NCBI RefSeq assembly: GCF_005930355.1
Contig: NZ_VDBO01000001.1
Location: forward strand, 2,153,135-2,217,134
DNA: 64,000 nt
Direction: 5' to 3'
Source of the DNA: Paenibacillus sinopodophylli
GTDB taxonomy: Bacteria; Bacillota; Bacilli; Paenibacillales; Paenibacillaceae
Both the position numbers and the translations under genes were made by a program. Positions within the stretch are counted from its first letter, which is position 1. Each line of letters starts with the position of its first letter. A model generated the notes under the pieces. That model worked only from the letters and a program-made list of their open reading frames with translations. It had not been told where the DNA came from and did no database searches. Below are positions 9,243 to 18,156 of the stretch, piece after piece.

Positions 9243-10574
9243 ATGAACGAACGTCTCCGATTATTGTTTGCGGAAGCCGTCGATATCAAGCTTGAAGTGC
9301 TGCATAATAGCGAGCTTACGATTGAGATCGCTTATATTGCACCACTGTGCGAAGAAAATAAAATAAATGATTTTATCATCGTCCCGTTCACGAAAGATTT
9401 CTATCCCTTTGAAAGCCAGCTAAGCACGAATCCCGACTACCGTAAGGTCGACGATGTCGCCAAATGGCAGGAGCTTATGCTAAGAGGAAATGTATTAATA
9501 GAAGCTGCTGGCATTATTTATTCCTTTGACGCTTCACGAATCATCAGTATCGAGAACCCGCAAACGCAGGTGGAAAGTGCTATTCAAGGACCTCAGCTGG
9601 CTTTGAGCGAGGACGTGAATATTTCCCTCAACCTCATACGCAGCATGTATCCATCCCCCGATTTATCTGTGGAGGAGCATACGATCGGATCATTGTCCAA
9701 AACGCCGGTATTTGCCCTATTTGATCAGCGGCGCGTAGATCCTACTGTTCTTGATAGCGTTCGCACGAAGCTCACGACCATCAATGTAGAAATGCTTCAT
9801 GCAGCAGGTGAACTTGAGAAGCTGCTCGTCGGCAAACGGAAGCATTTGTTCCCGACAATCTTGATTACGGAACGACCAGATCGGATATCCAAAGCGATAG
9901 CCAAAGGGAAAATCGTCATTCTTCTCAAAGGCAATATGTTTGCTATTATTTTACCCGCTACCTTTTTCGATTTCATGCATGCTGTGGAGGACGATTACGA
10001 TGCTTATTGGATGACACGCTTTCTCATCTTCCTTAGATACACTTCCATTGTCTTAACGATTACGCTGCCCGCCCTCTATATTTCGGTTGTTTCTTACAAC
10101 CCTGAGCTGTTTCGCGTACAACTTGCCTTCTCCATTGCAGGCAGTCGCTCAGCCGTACCTTATCCCTCATTTATTGAGGTGTTCATCATGCTGTTCATGA
10201 TCGAGACGCTCATTGAAGCCAGCATAAGGCTGCCTCGCTATATCGGATCTACAGCTACGACAGTAGGCGGTCTCATTCTTGGACAAGCTGCCCAACAAGC
10301 TGGATTAGTAAGCAGCATCATGATTATTGTGACATCCGTTGTTGCGATTTCGAATTTTGTCATTCCCGTTAATTCTCTTTCCTTTGCTGTAAGGTTTTTG
10401 AAATATCCGCTCATCGGCATTGCCATTTTCTTCGGTATAACCGGCGTTTCAGTTGGTATGTTCGTTTATATTGTTTACCTTTGCAATCTTAGAAGCTTCG
10501 GAAAACCATATATGCGTATATTCGGAAAATTAAGACCGCTAGAAGGCGATATTGGGCAGGTGAAGATCAAGTGA
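9243..10574 (+). CDS. Spore germination receptor subunit A (GerA family)
   Basis: The A subunit of a germinant receptor, located in the inner spore membrane with subunits B and C, where it responds to nutrients and is thought to open an ion channel. The N-terminal soluble domain (about residues 1-245) contains the expected SVRTKLTT-like and ITERPDRISKAIAKGKIVILLKGN segments. Four to five membrane spans follow, including the conserved SRSAVPYPSFIEVFIMLFMIETLIEASIRLP-type region. The open frame begins at 9000, but the start is ATG 9243, 8 nt after GAGAAGGAGG, giving 443 aa. That is somewhat shorter than many GerAA proteins. It overlaps gerB by four bases. Which germinant it senses cannot be read from sequence. 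Confidence 0.93.
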   Translation: MNERLRLLFAEAVDIKLEVLHNSELTIEIAYIAPLCEENKINDFIIVPFTKDFYPFESQLSTNPDYRKVDDVAKWQELMLRGNVLIEAAGIIYSFDASRIISIENPQTQVESAIQGPQLALSEDVNISLNLIRSMYPSPDLSVEEHTIGSLSKTPVFALFDQRRVDPTVLDSVRTKLTTINVEMLHAAGELEKLLVGKRKHLFPTILITERPDRISKAIAKGKIVILLKGNMFAIILPATFFDFMHAVEDDYDAYWMTRFLIFLRYTSIVLTITLPALYISVVSYNPELFRVQLAFSIAGSRSAVPYPSFIEVFIMLFMIETLIEASIRLPRYIGSTATTVGGLILGQAAQQAGLVSSIMIIVTSVVAISNFVIPVNSLSFAVRFLKYPLIGIAIFFGITGVSVGMFVYIVYLCNLRSFGKPYMRIFGKLRPLEGDIGQVKIK

Positions 10575-11671
10575 ACCGCTATGTTTTTTACAATTTCATT
10601 CTCGTCAGCTTCATGAATTTGATGCTGTACGTTCCGCATATTTTGATTGATTATCGATTTACAGGCGCAGTATCCTCCATCCTGATTGGCATCGTTATTG
10701 GCTCGATTCTCGTCTATTTGTACACAAGCGCTATGGCTCGTTTTCCAGGGAAAGGATTGCCCGAAATATTGAAGCTCTACTACCCGCAGTGGGTAGTAAC
10801 TGCCTCTATGTTATTTTTCGCAATCATGTGGTGGTTTGCAACAACAATCGTCGTTGTCGCTTTTGCGGTGCTGATCAATCGTTTCTTCAATCCCGATGCC
10901 AATACACTCATCATCCTGACGATGCTTGTCATTGCCTGCGGTTACGCAGCTACACGATCGACGCTATCTGTGATGTTCGTAATGGAAATTGGCTTGATCA
11001 TTAATGCACCCATTATTTTGTTTGTGCTGTTTAAGGCGGTGCGGAGCACGCAGCTGAATTGGGACGCAATACATATCGCCGCTAATTACGTAACCGTAAT
11101 GCCTACTCTAACCTGCATTGCGGCAGCTTCCTTTATATTTACAGGCTATATCAATCTCTCATTGTTCAATCGGCTATTTCCGCCCAACTTCCGGTTTAAA
11201 TTCCGGTTTTTTTACCCCTTGTTCGGTGCTATGATCCTACTGATTACGTTTTTTGTACCGATCGGCTTTCATGGGACAGAAGGCGTGGGCCAGTACATCT
11301 ATATTTGGAGCTTTACTGCTGATTCATTGCTTATGCAATATGGCTTTATTGAACGCGTATTGTTCCTGTTTCTCATTGTCTATTTGAATCTAACGCTCGT
11401 CTATACGATGGCTGGCTGGCATCAAGCGATGGAGTTTGTGAAAAGCTGCTTCCCCAGCAACAAGCCAGAAATCGACAGCCCCAAAACGCCAGTGTCCAAT
11501 TACATCATTGTCGGTATCTTTGCTCTGCTGAGCATTCTATATCTCCTCATGACAAACGAAAAAATCAACATGCTCGTTACTTCCTATTGGCTTGTCCTTC
11601 GGTTGTTCGTGGAGTTGTTTATCGTAGTCTGGGTAGTCATACTAAGCAAAAAGGGGGCCAAGACAGCGTGA
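10571..11671 (+). CDS. Spore germination receptor subunit B (GerB family permease)
   Basis: The 366-aa protein is made of about ten hydrophobic spans and belongs to the APC-type amino acid permease fold used by GerB subunits to bind germinant. Typical pieces are the first span (FYNFILVSFMNLMLYVPHIL), the FPGKGLPEILKLYYP loop, and the long hydrophobic C-terminal spans. It starts with GTG overlapping the gerA stop (GTGA) and ends with GTGA overlapping gerC, so all three subunits are translationally coupled and probably made in fixed ratio. It should act in the inner membrane of the forespore. Sigma-G control is expected from known ger operons but no clear promoter was found. Confidence 0.92.
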   Translation: MNRYVFYNFILVSFMNLMLYVPHILIDYRFTGAVSSILIGIVIGSILVYLYTSAMARFPGKGLPEILKLYYPQWVVTASMLFFAIMWWFATTIVVVAFAVLINRFFNPDANTLIILTMLVIACGYAATRSTLSVMFVMEIGLIINAPIILFVLFKAVRSTQLNWDAIHIAANYVTVMPTLTCIAAASFIFTGYINLSLFNRLFPPNFRFKFRFFYPLFGAMILLITFFVPIGFHGTEGVGQYIYIWSFTADSLLMQYGFIERVLFLFLIVYLNLTLVYTMAGWHQAMEFVKSCFPSNKPEIDSPKTPVSNYIIVGIFALLSILYLLMTNEKINMLVTSYWLVLRLFVELFIVVWVVILSKKGAKTA

Positions 11672-12759
11672 ACCTATCCATCCGGGTCACTTTGACGATG
11701 CTCGCGGTTTGTTTACTCGGCGGCTGCGGCTTCAAAGATATCGATAAGCGATTTTTCGTAGTTGCACTGGGAATTGACCATTCAGAAAATGAGAAGAAAC
11801 CTTATCGGCTGACGCTTCAGCTTGCGGTGCCTTCTCCTAAGATTGAGCCTGGCGCCTCCAAAACACAGATCGAGACGATTGATTCCGAGAGCATTGCAGA
11901 GGGCGTACGCATGTTGAAAGCCTATGTGGACAAAGAGCTTGATTTCGGGCATTGCAAAGTTTTTCTCATTGGTGAGCAGCTTGCCCGCACGGATTATCAA
12001 GATGTGCTGCAGTGGATGTCTAGAAGAAGAGATATCCAAAGTGTAGCCGATATCGCAATCGGCAAGCCTGACGCCGAGTCCTTGCTGCAGGTTAAGCCCA
12101 TTTCGGAGCGTTACCCCGGCAACACCTTGTTTCTTAGCTTCGGAGCAGATGGAACAGAATCGTCGTATACATATGTAGAATCATTATCCGACTTCTCTAG
12201 GCGTTCCTCCGAGAAGGGGCTTGATCCGCTAATGCCGATTATTACAAAAGACAGCAAAGAGAGCTTTATTATTAATCGTACCGCCCTTCTGAACAAAAAG
12301 CGGGTTAAACTAGTTTTATCCTCCTCAGAATCCCAGCTCTACAACCAGCTTGCCAAAGACTTCACCAAATCATCCATGCATGGCATGTTTGAAGGCATGG
12401 ATCTGGTCGTCGCAATAACGTCCATCCATTCCAACTTTCGCTTAAGCAAGCAAAACGACGAGGATATTGTAACGATGAATGTGAAAATGAAGGTCATCTT
12501 CGAAGAAGCGCCGAAAGGACTTTACAATGATCAATGGGGGCCGGTTGAGCAGCAGCTGAACAAGGAATATTCTAAATCCTGTGTGGCCTTGCTTAAAAAA
12601 ATTCAGAAAGCAAACGTTGATCCGATCGGTTTCGGTCTGCGTTATCGTGCCACTCATCCCGGCAATTCCGCTTGGAAGGAATGGAAATCCATTTATCCGA
12701 ACGTGAAATTCAAAGTGAATGCCAATATCCGAATTGAGGGTACCGGTTTGATCAAATAA
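11668..12759 (+). CDS. Spore germination receptor subunit C (Ger(x)C lipoprotein)
   Basis: The C subunit is a lipoprotein on the outer face of the inner spore membrane. The signal peptide runs to lipobox LLGGC, so Cys20 would be lipidated. The mature part has the family pattern: DIDKRFFVVALGIDHS at the start, the SIAEGVRMLKAYVDKELDFGHCKVFLIGE-type region, and a C-terminal domain ending in NIRIEGTGLIK. Length is 363 aa, typical for the family. The open frame extends further upstream inside gerB. The GTG at 11668, which overlaps the gerB stop, is the sensible start because it sets the signal peptide at the N-terminus. A strong terminator follows at 12829. Confidence 0.92.
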   Translation: MNLSIRVTLTMLAVCLLGGCGFKDIDKRFFVVALGIDHSENEKKPYRLTLQLAVPSPKIEPGASKTQIETIDSESIAEGVRMLKAYVDKELDFGHCKVFLIGEQLARTDYQDVLQWMSRRRDIQSVADIAIGKPDAESLLQVKPISERYPGNTLFLSFGADGTESSYTYVESLSDFSRRSSEKGLDPLMPIITKDSKESFIINRTALLNKKRVKLVLSSSESQLYNQLAKDFTKSSMHGMFEGMDLVVAITSIHSNFRLSKQNDEDIVTMNVKMKVIFEEAPKGLYNDQWGPVEQQLNKEYSKSCVALLKKIQKANVDPIGFGLRYRATHPGNSAWKEWKSIYPNVKFKVNANIRIEGTGLIK

Positions 12760-12828
12760 ACCACTGCGCATTCGAATGTTCTTCCGCTCGCTCTTGCTCC
12801 AGAAGCTGCAGTTGACCAAAGACGAGAA

Positions 12829-12867
12829 ATGGCGCCACAGATGTAAGATCTGTGACGCCATTTTTTC
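12829..12867 (+). terminator. Terminator of the ger operon
   Basis: AATGGCGCCACAGAT pairs with ATCTGTGACGCCATT around a short loop, followed by a run of T. It lies 70 bp after gerC and also faces the end of the fni gene on the other strand. Confidence 0.9.
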
Positions 12868-12910
12868 CATGAAGCTCGTTTGAGTCAGCCCGATTGTTAA
12901 AGACTCTTTC

Positions 12911-13966
12911 TTATTTGAGCAGCAGCCTCTTCGTTTGCCTAAGCTCGTTAACTGTTCCAGCTCCGATTCCGAACATCGCCGTGCGCAGCTCGAACTCAAT
13001 GCGCTCAAACTGCTGCCTTAGCTGATCCTGCGATATCGCACTGCTGCCTTGGGCAGCCTGCGGAAGCAGAACGCGTCCATAGCCGGCAAGATCTGCTCCG
13101 AGAGCGAGCGCCTTCGCTGCGTCAACGCCTGTACGCAAGCCGCCGCTGGCAATGATATTCGCTGCTGGCAGCCGCTCGCGGATTTCTACTACGCTTTCCG
13201 CTGTCGGTATGCCCCAGTCAGCAAACGACTCTGCCGCTTGTCTGCGAAGCTCGTCGCTGGAGCGGAATTTCTCGACCTGGCTCCAAGAGGTACCACCTGC
13301 TCCTGCCGCGTCGATGAAGGACACACCAGCGCCAGTCAGCGCCTCAGCGGTATCTGCATCAATTCCCCAGCCTACCTCTTTCACGCCAACAGGCACGTCC
13401 AATGTTCGACAAACCTGTTCAATGGCAGACAGCAGCTTGCGGAAATCCGTGTCGCCCTCCGGCTGGAAAACCTCCTGCATGCTGTTTAGATGCAGGACGA
13501 GTGCATCCGCTTCCGCTATATCTACCGCTCTGCGGCAGGACTCAACACCAAAGCCGTAATTAAATTGCACTGCTCCAATATTGGCTATAACGGGCACGGT
13601 CGGCGCATCGCGCCTAATGGAGAAGGAGCTGGCGAGCTCTTCATTCTCAATTGCTGCTCGCATTGAACCAAGACCAATCGCCCAGCCCCGCTCCTCCGCT
13701 ACGATAGCCAAGCGGCGATTTATCGCTCCCGCTTCATCGGTTCCTCCGGTCATGGAGCTAACAAGGAGCGGAGCGCCTAGCTTTCTACCAAACCATTCTG
13801 TTTGCAAACTTATTTCACCGAAAGAAAGCTCAGGCATCGCGTTATGCTTGAAGCGATAACGCTCCAGCCCCGTTTCAATGCCAACGCTGTTCACCTGCTC
13901 CTGTAGGCAGATGCGAATATGCTCTCCCTTTCGCTTTGCGGTTGCTGCTTGCTGATCAACTGACAT
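12911..13966 (-). CDS. fni: Type 2 isopentenyl-diphosphate delta-isomerase (FMN)
   Basis: This FMN- and NADPH-dependent enzyme interconverts isopentenyl and dimethylallyl diphosphate, the building blocks of isoprenoids. The 351-aa protein shows the TIM-barrel landmarks: KRKGEHIRICL near the start, SSMTGGTDEAGAINRRLA for FMN and substrate binding, LHLNSMQE, the GVKEVGWGID strand, and IIASGGLRTGVDAAKALALGAD for the FMN phosphate. The start is ATG 13966, 7 nt after GGGAGG. It follows the carotenoid genes on the same strand after only 72 bp and is probably the last gene of that operon, raising precursor supply for pigment synthesis. Confidence 0.95.
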   Translation of the reverse strand: MSVDQQAATAKRKGEHIRICLQEQVNSVGIETGLERYRFKHNAMPELSFGEISLQTEWFGRKLGAPLLVSSMTGGTDEAGAINRRLAIVAEERGWAIGLGSMRAAIENEELASSFSIRRDAPTVPVIANIGAVQFNYGFGVESCRRAVDIAEADALVLHLNSMQEVFQPEGDTDFRKLLSAIEQVCRTLDVPVGVKEVGWGIDADTAEALTGAGVSFIDAAGAGGTSWSQVEKFRSSDELRRQAAESFADWGIPTAESVVEIRERLPAANIIASGGLRTGVDAAKALALGADLAGYGRVLLPQAAQGSSAISQDQLRQQFERIEFELRTAMFGIGAGTVNELRQTKRLLLK

Positions 13967-14038
13967 GCTTGTACCTCCCAAACGTAAACGGATAGCCTCT
14001 CGATAGCGACGCCGCTCACATTTCGCTTTTCTATCACT

Positions 14039-15532
14039 TTATATCTTATACTGTTTAATAAGCTCCTCGGCGACAAGCTGACCGCAAAGCGCAACGATTG
14101 GTGTTCCGCCTCCGGGGTGCGTCGTCCCGCCCGCAAACCACAGGCCTTTAATGTCAGCTGATCGGTTGCTAGGGCGAAAGAAGGTTTGCCTCGCACCATT
14201 CGAGGATATGCCATATATGGAGCCTCGATGCGCTGATGTATCGCGCTCCAGCTGCTCCGGCGTATACGTAATGGTTACGTCTGCTTGCTCCAAGGCATCC
14301 ATACCAAATCCGGCAAGACGTTTACGTACTAGCATAGCATATTTTTCTGTTTCTCGCTCCCAGCTCCACGACTTTGACACATATGGCGCATTGACGAGTA
14401 CGAATAGGCTGCTTCCGCCTTCTGGCGCAGCGCTCTTGTCAGAGATAGCCGCATTGCATATATAAATGGTGGGATCACTCGGAGGCTTGAGCGCAGTGAA
14501 AATATCGGAAAACTCTTGCTCATACCGCTTCGGATAAAACACCGTATGATGCAGCAGCTGCTCGTACGTACGCTTAATGCCGATGAGCTGTACGAAACCA
14601 GAGAGCGAGGGCTCGTAACTGTCAATTCTCGTATCGGAGAACGACGGCCGATGCTCGGCAGGCACGAGATTGCGATAAATGGATAAAGCATCACCATTCG
14701 CAAGCACAATATCCGCCTCCAGCTGGGCATGAGCCGTCTCAACGCCAGTGCAGATACCGCCATTGATCATCACTCGCTTGACCTGTGTACCTGTCTCAAT
14801 CGAAACACCAAGCTCCAGCGCCAGCTTAGCGAAAGCTTCTGCAAGCGCATAAGTGCCGCCTTTCACACTATAAATGCCCAGCTCACTTTCTACATGAGCA
14901 AGCATAGCGAATATGGCGGGCGAAGCATAAGGTGAAGCTCCGACATAGGTAGCATACCTACCCAGCATCGCTAGTGTATTCGGATGACGAAAATAACGCT
15001 GCAGCAGCTTATGCAGCGAAGTGAGCGGCTTGACCTGCAGGAAGCTTGCCGCTAATCTGGGATCCAACTTCTCCTTTAAACCAAGCAGCAGACGATTCAG
15101 AAACTGCTCGTCTGACAGCCGGTACAAACGAGCCGCCTCCTTGCAGAACGTTTCGTACGAAGCAGCATCCTCTGGGCTGTATGTAGCAATTTGAGCGGCT
15201 ACATCGGAAGAAGTGCCTGCCAAATCGACGATAGAACCGTCCGAGAATACATTCCGAGTCGCTTGCTGCATGCGTTCAATCGTAACGTAATCCTCCATGC
15301 GTCTGCAGACTGCTTCAAATACGCTGGCAAACAGATGAGGCAGCGTAATCGTGCTAGGCCCCCGGTCAAATCGATATCCCTCAGCCGTAACCCGCTGAAG
15401 CTTCCCACCGATCGTATCCTGCTGCTCAAGCACCCGAACATGAAAGCCAGCATGAGCCAAACGAATGGCTGCAGACAAGCCGCCTAACCCCGCCCCTATA
15501 ATGATGACTTTTTTGGACACCGATTTACTCAC
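14039..15532 (-). CDS. CrtN/CrtP-type carotenoid desaturase or oxidase, third paralogue
   Basis: A 497-aa FAD protein of the phytoene desaturase family. The N-terminal dinucleotide fold is VIIIGAGLGGLSAA with the downstream VLEQQDTIGGK. The substrate-side motif DRGPSTITLP and the C-terminal FAD motif GLWFAGGTTHPGGGTPIV are intact. By comparison with Bacillales C30 carotenoid clusters it resembles the CrtNb/CrtP branch, which oxidises a terminal methyl group, but the exact step cannot be fixed from sequence. It starts with GTG overlapping the glycosyltransferase stop and is followed by fni. All three desaturase-like proteins of this operon differ strongly, so they are likely to do different steps. 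Confidence 0.88.
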   Translation of the reverse strand: MSKSVSKKVIIIGAGLGGLSAAIRLAHAGFHVRVLEQQDTIGGKLQRVTAEGYRFDRGPSTITLPHLFASVFEAVCRRMEDYVTIERMQQATRNVFSDGSIVDLAGTSSDVAAQIATYSPEDAASYETFCKEAARLYRLSDEQFLNRLLLGLKEKLDPRLAASFLQVKPLTSLHKLLQRYFRHPNTLAMLGRYATYVGASPYASPAIFAMLAHVESELGIYSVKGGTYALAEAFAKLALELGVSIETGTQVKRVMINGGICTGVETAHAQLEADIVLANGDALSIYRNLVPAEHRPSFSDTRIDSYEPSLSGFVQLIGIKRTYEQLLHHTVFYPKRYEQEFSDIFTALKPPSDPTIYICNAAISDKSAAPEGGSSLFVLVNAPYVSKSWSWERETEKYAMLVRKRLAGFGMDALEQADVTITYTPEQLERDTSAHRGSIYGISSNGARQTFFRPSNRSADIKGLWFAGGTTHPGGGTPIVALCGQLVAEELIKQYKI

Positions 15533-16707
15533 TCATATGACCTACCCTTCCAAACATAACCTGCTCCAGCCTTCGCAGAACGCCATGAAGCAGTACCAAT
15601 AGCAATGGTTGCGAGTATGGAGAAGGGGATAAGCCAAGCAAGCCAGACAGACTGTCCCTGCATGCGATCAGCCGTCGCCTTAACGGCAACTCCAAGCACG
15701 TACGCGGTCAATGCCGAAAGGAATAACGAAGGAAGGAATATAGAAACGAATATAAACGCAAAAGGCAGTAAATAGAGCAGAGCATAACTTGCAAGTACAG
15801 CAAACAGCAGCCACCCGCTTCTGCCGACCCCAGCATATATATTTTTCTTATAACCGTTCCATACCTCAGATGCATTCCGGTACATCCGCATCGTAACCTG
15901 CTGCCGTACATCCGCCAATATAACGGGATGCTTCACTTTTTTCACAGCGCGCATAAGCGCCACATCATCTACCAAATGACCACGACTTGCTTCATGACCA
16001 CCCGCCGCATCATACGACAATCTACTGATTGCAATCCATGCCCCATGCGCAGCGGAAAACCGAGCGTCCGAAGTGGATGCCACCAGCTTAATCGGCAGGT
16101 GGCAAGCAATGGTGAAGCCCATCATAGGCACAATAAGCTTCTCCAGCCAGCTTTCTGTTTGCTGTAATGGAAACCCAGATATCATACCTGTCTCCCGAGC
16201 AATCGTTATATGCTTAACAGCTGCAACTGCTCCAGGGAGCAGCCTAGCATCCGCATCGACAAACAGCAGCCATCGTCCCTTGGCAAGCTCGGCAAGCTGA
16301 TGGCAGGCATATGCCTTCCCAACCCAACCAACAGGAGGCTCTGCACCTCTCCCAAGTTTAAACCGTGAATCCTCCTTGCAGAGCAGCTCCACCATTCGTG
16401 CCGTACCGTCCTCCGAGCGGTCGTCAAGTACGATTACTTCCACATTCTCACCAGCCCCATCTTCCATTAAAGCGTGCTGAATGGATTGCAAACATGCAAT
16501 AATGTTATGCTCCTCGTTGCGGGCAGGAATTAAAATAGAGAGCGGCATTTCGTTGCTACCCTTTGCTGCCATCCTATCCGTGTTATTAGAGACTGAGTGG
16601 ACATTGCTGCCAAGCCGGGCGAACATAGGCAGCTGGCGGATATTCCACATAGCGAACAGCAACTGCAGCGCAAGCAGCGCTGCTATCGTCCAAAGAACGA
16701 TTTCCAA
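15529..16707 (-). CDS. Family 2 glycosyltransferase, CrtQ-like
   Basis: This membrane-bound glycosyltransferase (392 aa) would add a sugar to a carotenoid carboxyl or hydroxyl group. It has an N-terminal membrane span, the GT-A start SILIPARNEEHNI, the VLDDRSEDGT block, the DxD motif in FVDADARLLPG, the acid/base region HLVDDVALM, and an RMYRNASEVWNGYKKN segment. Two or three C-terminal membrane spans follow. This arrangement is that of CrtQ, which glycosylates 4,4'-diaponeurosporenoate in Staphylococcus. The start is TTG, 8 nt after GGAGG. It overlaps its neighbours on both sides within the carotenoid operon. Confidence 0.88.
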   Translation of the reverse strand: MEIVLWTIAALLALQLLFAMWNIRQLPMFARLGSNVHSVSNNTDRMAAKGSNEMPLSILIPARNEEHNIIACLQSIQHALMEDGAGENVEVIVLDDRSEDGTARMVELLCKEDSRFKLGRGAEPPVGWVGKAYACHQLAELAKGRWLLFVDADARLLPGAVAAVKHITIARETGMISGFPLQQTESWLEKLIVPMMGFTIACHLPIKLVASTSDARFSAAHGAWIAISRLSYDAAGGHEASRGHLVDDVALMRAVKKVKHPVILADVRQQVTMRMYRNASEVWNGYKKNIYAGVGRSGWLLFAVLASYALLYLLPFAFIFVSIFLPSLFLSALTAYVLGVAVKATADRMQGQSVWLAWLIPFSILATIAIGTASWRSAKAGAGYVWKGRSYE

Positions 16708-17435
16708 GCTGTCATCCTCCTCTTGAATGCAGTAAACGCAGCACTTGTGGAGCCTCCCGGCTTAACGATACGTTCATAACCAAGCGTGTCCATCTCGCAG
16801 CCGCTTATGATGCCTGCTCGATGCTCGTCAAGTTGAGATTCGAGGCACGCTCTGAGCCGCTCCGTAATTTCTCTTTTCCCTATTTGGTCCCAAGCAAGCT
16901 GTATCGGCTTGCCCGCCTGCATCGTCGCATCCGCTTTCTGATGATGGAAGAGCGAATAGTAGACCGTCACCGGAATAACCGTCGTATTCGGCTGCTGTCT
17001 CAATACATGTGCGGCCCCATCCTTTAACAAAAGCGGGCGCTGCTCCAGATGGTGAATATCACCTTGCGGAAACATCCATACCCGCTTGCCTGCTTCAAGC
17101 AGCTTGCCTGTGTAACGCAAGGAAGGGATCATCGATTGCGGTGTACGCTTATCAATAGAGTAAGCGCCCAGCTTGCGAAAGAAACGAAAGTGCTGGAGCT
17201 GCTGCTCATCCATCATGACATAGTGGTCTCCCTTAGAGAGAGAACGAAACAGCTGATAAACGAGTAAGCCATCCCACCAAGAGCTGTGATTCATTACGTA
17301 AAGTACACTCTCCTGCGGATAAGGGTCTAGCTCTCCCTTAAAGCCAACATAATGAAAATGTTTTCGCAGCAAATGGAGCTCATTATATTTTCGGAATATA
17401 CGGTCAAACGAGCTGCTTTTGTTTGCTTCGATCAA
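16683..17435 (-). CDS. PlsC-type acyltransferase, probably carotenoid acyl transfer
   Basis: The protein has the lysophospholipid acyltransferase fold: the HX4D motif as NHSSWWDG (about residues 50-57), and FPQGDI in place of the usual FPEGTR (about residue 122). In this operon it probably esterifies the sugar of a glycosylated carotenoid with a fatty acid, as known for staphyloxanthin-like pigments. This is inference from context, since the family also acts on glycerolipids. The open frame extends to 17462, but the TTG at 17435 has AAGGAGG at 8 nt and gives a 250-aa protein. It overlaps the CruF-like gene by 32 bp and the glycosyltransferase by 25 bp. Confidence 0.85.
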   Translation of the reverse strand: MIEANKSSSFDRIFRKYNELHLLRKHFHYVGFKGELDPYPQESVLYVMNHSSWWDGLLVYQLFRSLSKGDHYVMMDEQQLQHFRFFRKLGAYSIDKRTPQSMIPSLRYTGKLLEAGKRVWMFPQGDIHHLEQRPLLLKDGAAHVLRQQPNTTVIPVTVYYSLFHHQKADATMQAGKPIQLAWDQIGKREITERLRACLESQLDEHRAGIISGCEMDTLGYERIVKPGGSTSAAFTAFKRRMTAWKSFFGR

Positions 17436-18156
17436 GCCGCAGCCCTCCTTCGAGAGCAGCAATGACCACTATCGCGAGGATGAACGGGCCCCAAAGCCCT
17501 TCCTTGAATGCTAATAATCCAAACATCACATGCATGCCTTGATAGAGCCGAACCGCCTCATTATGAATGGACGACGTCGGTATCGATCGTTCCTGTTTGA
17601 GCGGATATAGCAGGGAGAGCAGCGCTGCTGTCACAAACCAGGCTGCGAAATTTTGCAAGGGAACACCATAATAAAGCCCGAATGCCCCCTCCTCGCTCCA
17701 GATCCAGAACTGCTGAGCGAACGCGACTGGATCAAGCACCAAATCGAAAAGCACAGCGAACATCCCGGCTTGAAGCGCGCGCAACCATTTTGTTGTGCCA
17801 GTGGATAGCAATACACCGCTCGACATAACGCCGATCCAAGCGAAACCGATGGCAAGCGGCACGCCTCCGTTCCAGAACCTTAACGTTTCACTGTATTCGT
17901 AACGTCCGAAAGGCCAGCCCGTTTCCGTGCCGACCCATTCGAGTATAAACGTAAATATACCGACAAATAAGGCTCTTCCCAGCACCGCCTTATGAAAGCC
18001 GCCAAGTGACTGTTGTTCTAAAGAATAAGCATAAAGAGCGAAAAAAACGAGAAATAACCCATTGCTGAAGCCAAGCGGCTCGGGAACCTCATAAAACAAC
18101 ATCAGCGTCAAGCCGATCGTAAGCCAGCACCAGAATACATAGCGTATGGCCTTCAT
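17404..18156 (-). CDS. CruF-like carotenoid biosynthesis membrane protein (DUF422)
   Basis: A 250-aa protein with six to seven hydrophobic spans, of the Caroten_synth (DUF422) family. Members related to CruF hydrate the terminal double bond of acyclic carotenoids. Visible landmarks are EWVGTETGWPFGRYEY, PLAIGFAWIGVMSSG, and DLVLDPVAFAQQFWIWSEEGAFGLYYGVPLQNFAAW, with Asp and Trp residues typical of the family placed between spans. A hydration at C-1' would create the hydroxyl group needed by the glycosyltransferase next door. It overlaps crtM upstream by ATGA and has no strong ribosome binding site of its own, so it is probably translated by coupling. Confidence 0.83.
   Translation of the reverse strand: MKAIRYVFWCWLTIGLTLMLFYEVPEPLGFSNGLFLVFFALYAYSLEQQSLGGFHKAVLGRALFVGIFTFILEWVGTETGWPFGRYEYSETLRFWNGGVPLAIGFAWIGVMSSGVLLSTGTTKWLRALQAGMFAVLFDLVLDPVAFAQQFWIWSEEGAFGLYYGVPLQNFAAWFVTAALLSLLYPLKQERSIPTSSIHNEAVRLYQGMHVMFGLLAFKEGLWGPFILAIVVIAALEGGLRLDRSKQKQLV

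Noticed and set aside
13049..13489. Long antisense frames inside fni and the carotenoid genes
   Set aside because: They are shadows of the real genes: no ribosome binding sites, no family-like sequence, and the opposite strand is clearly coding.
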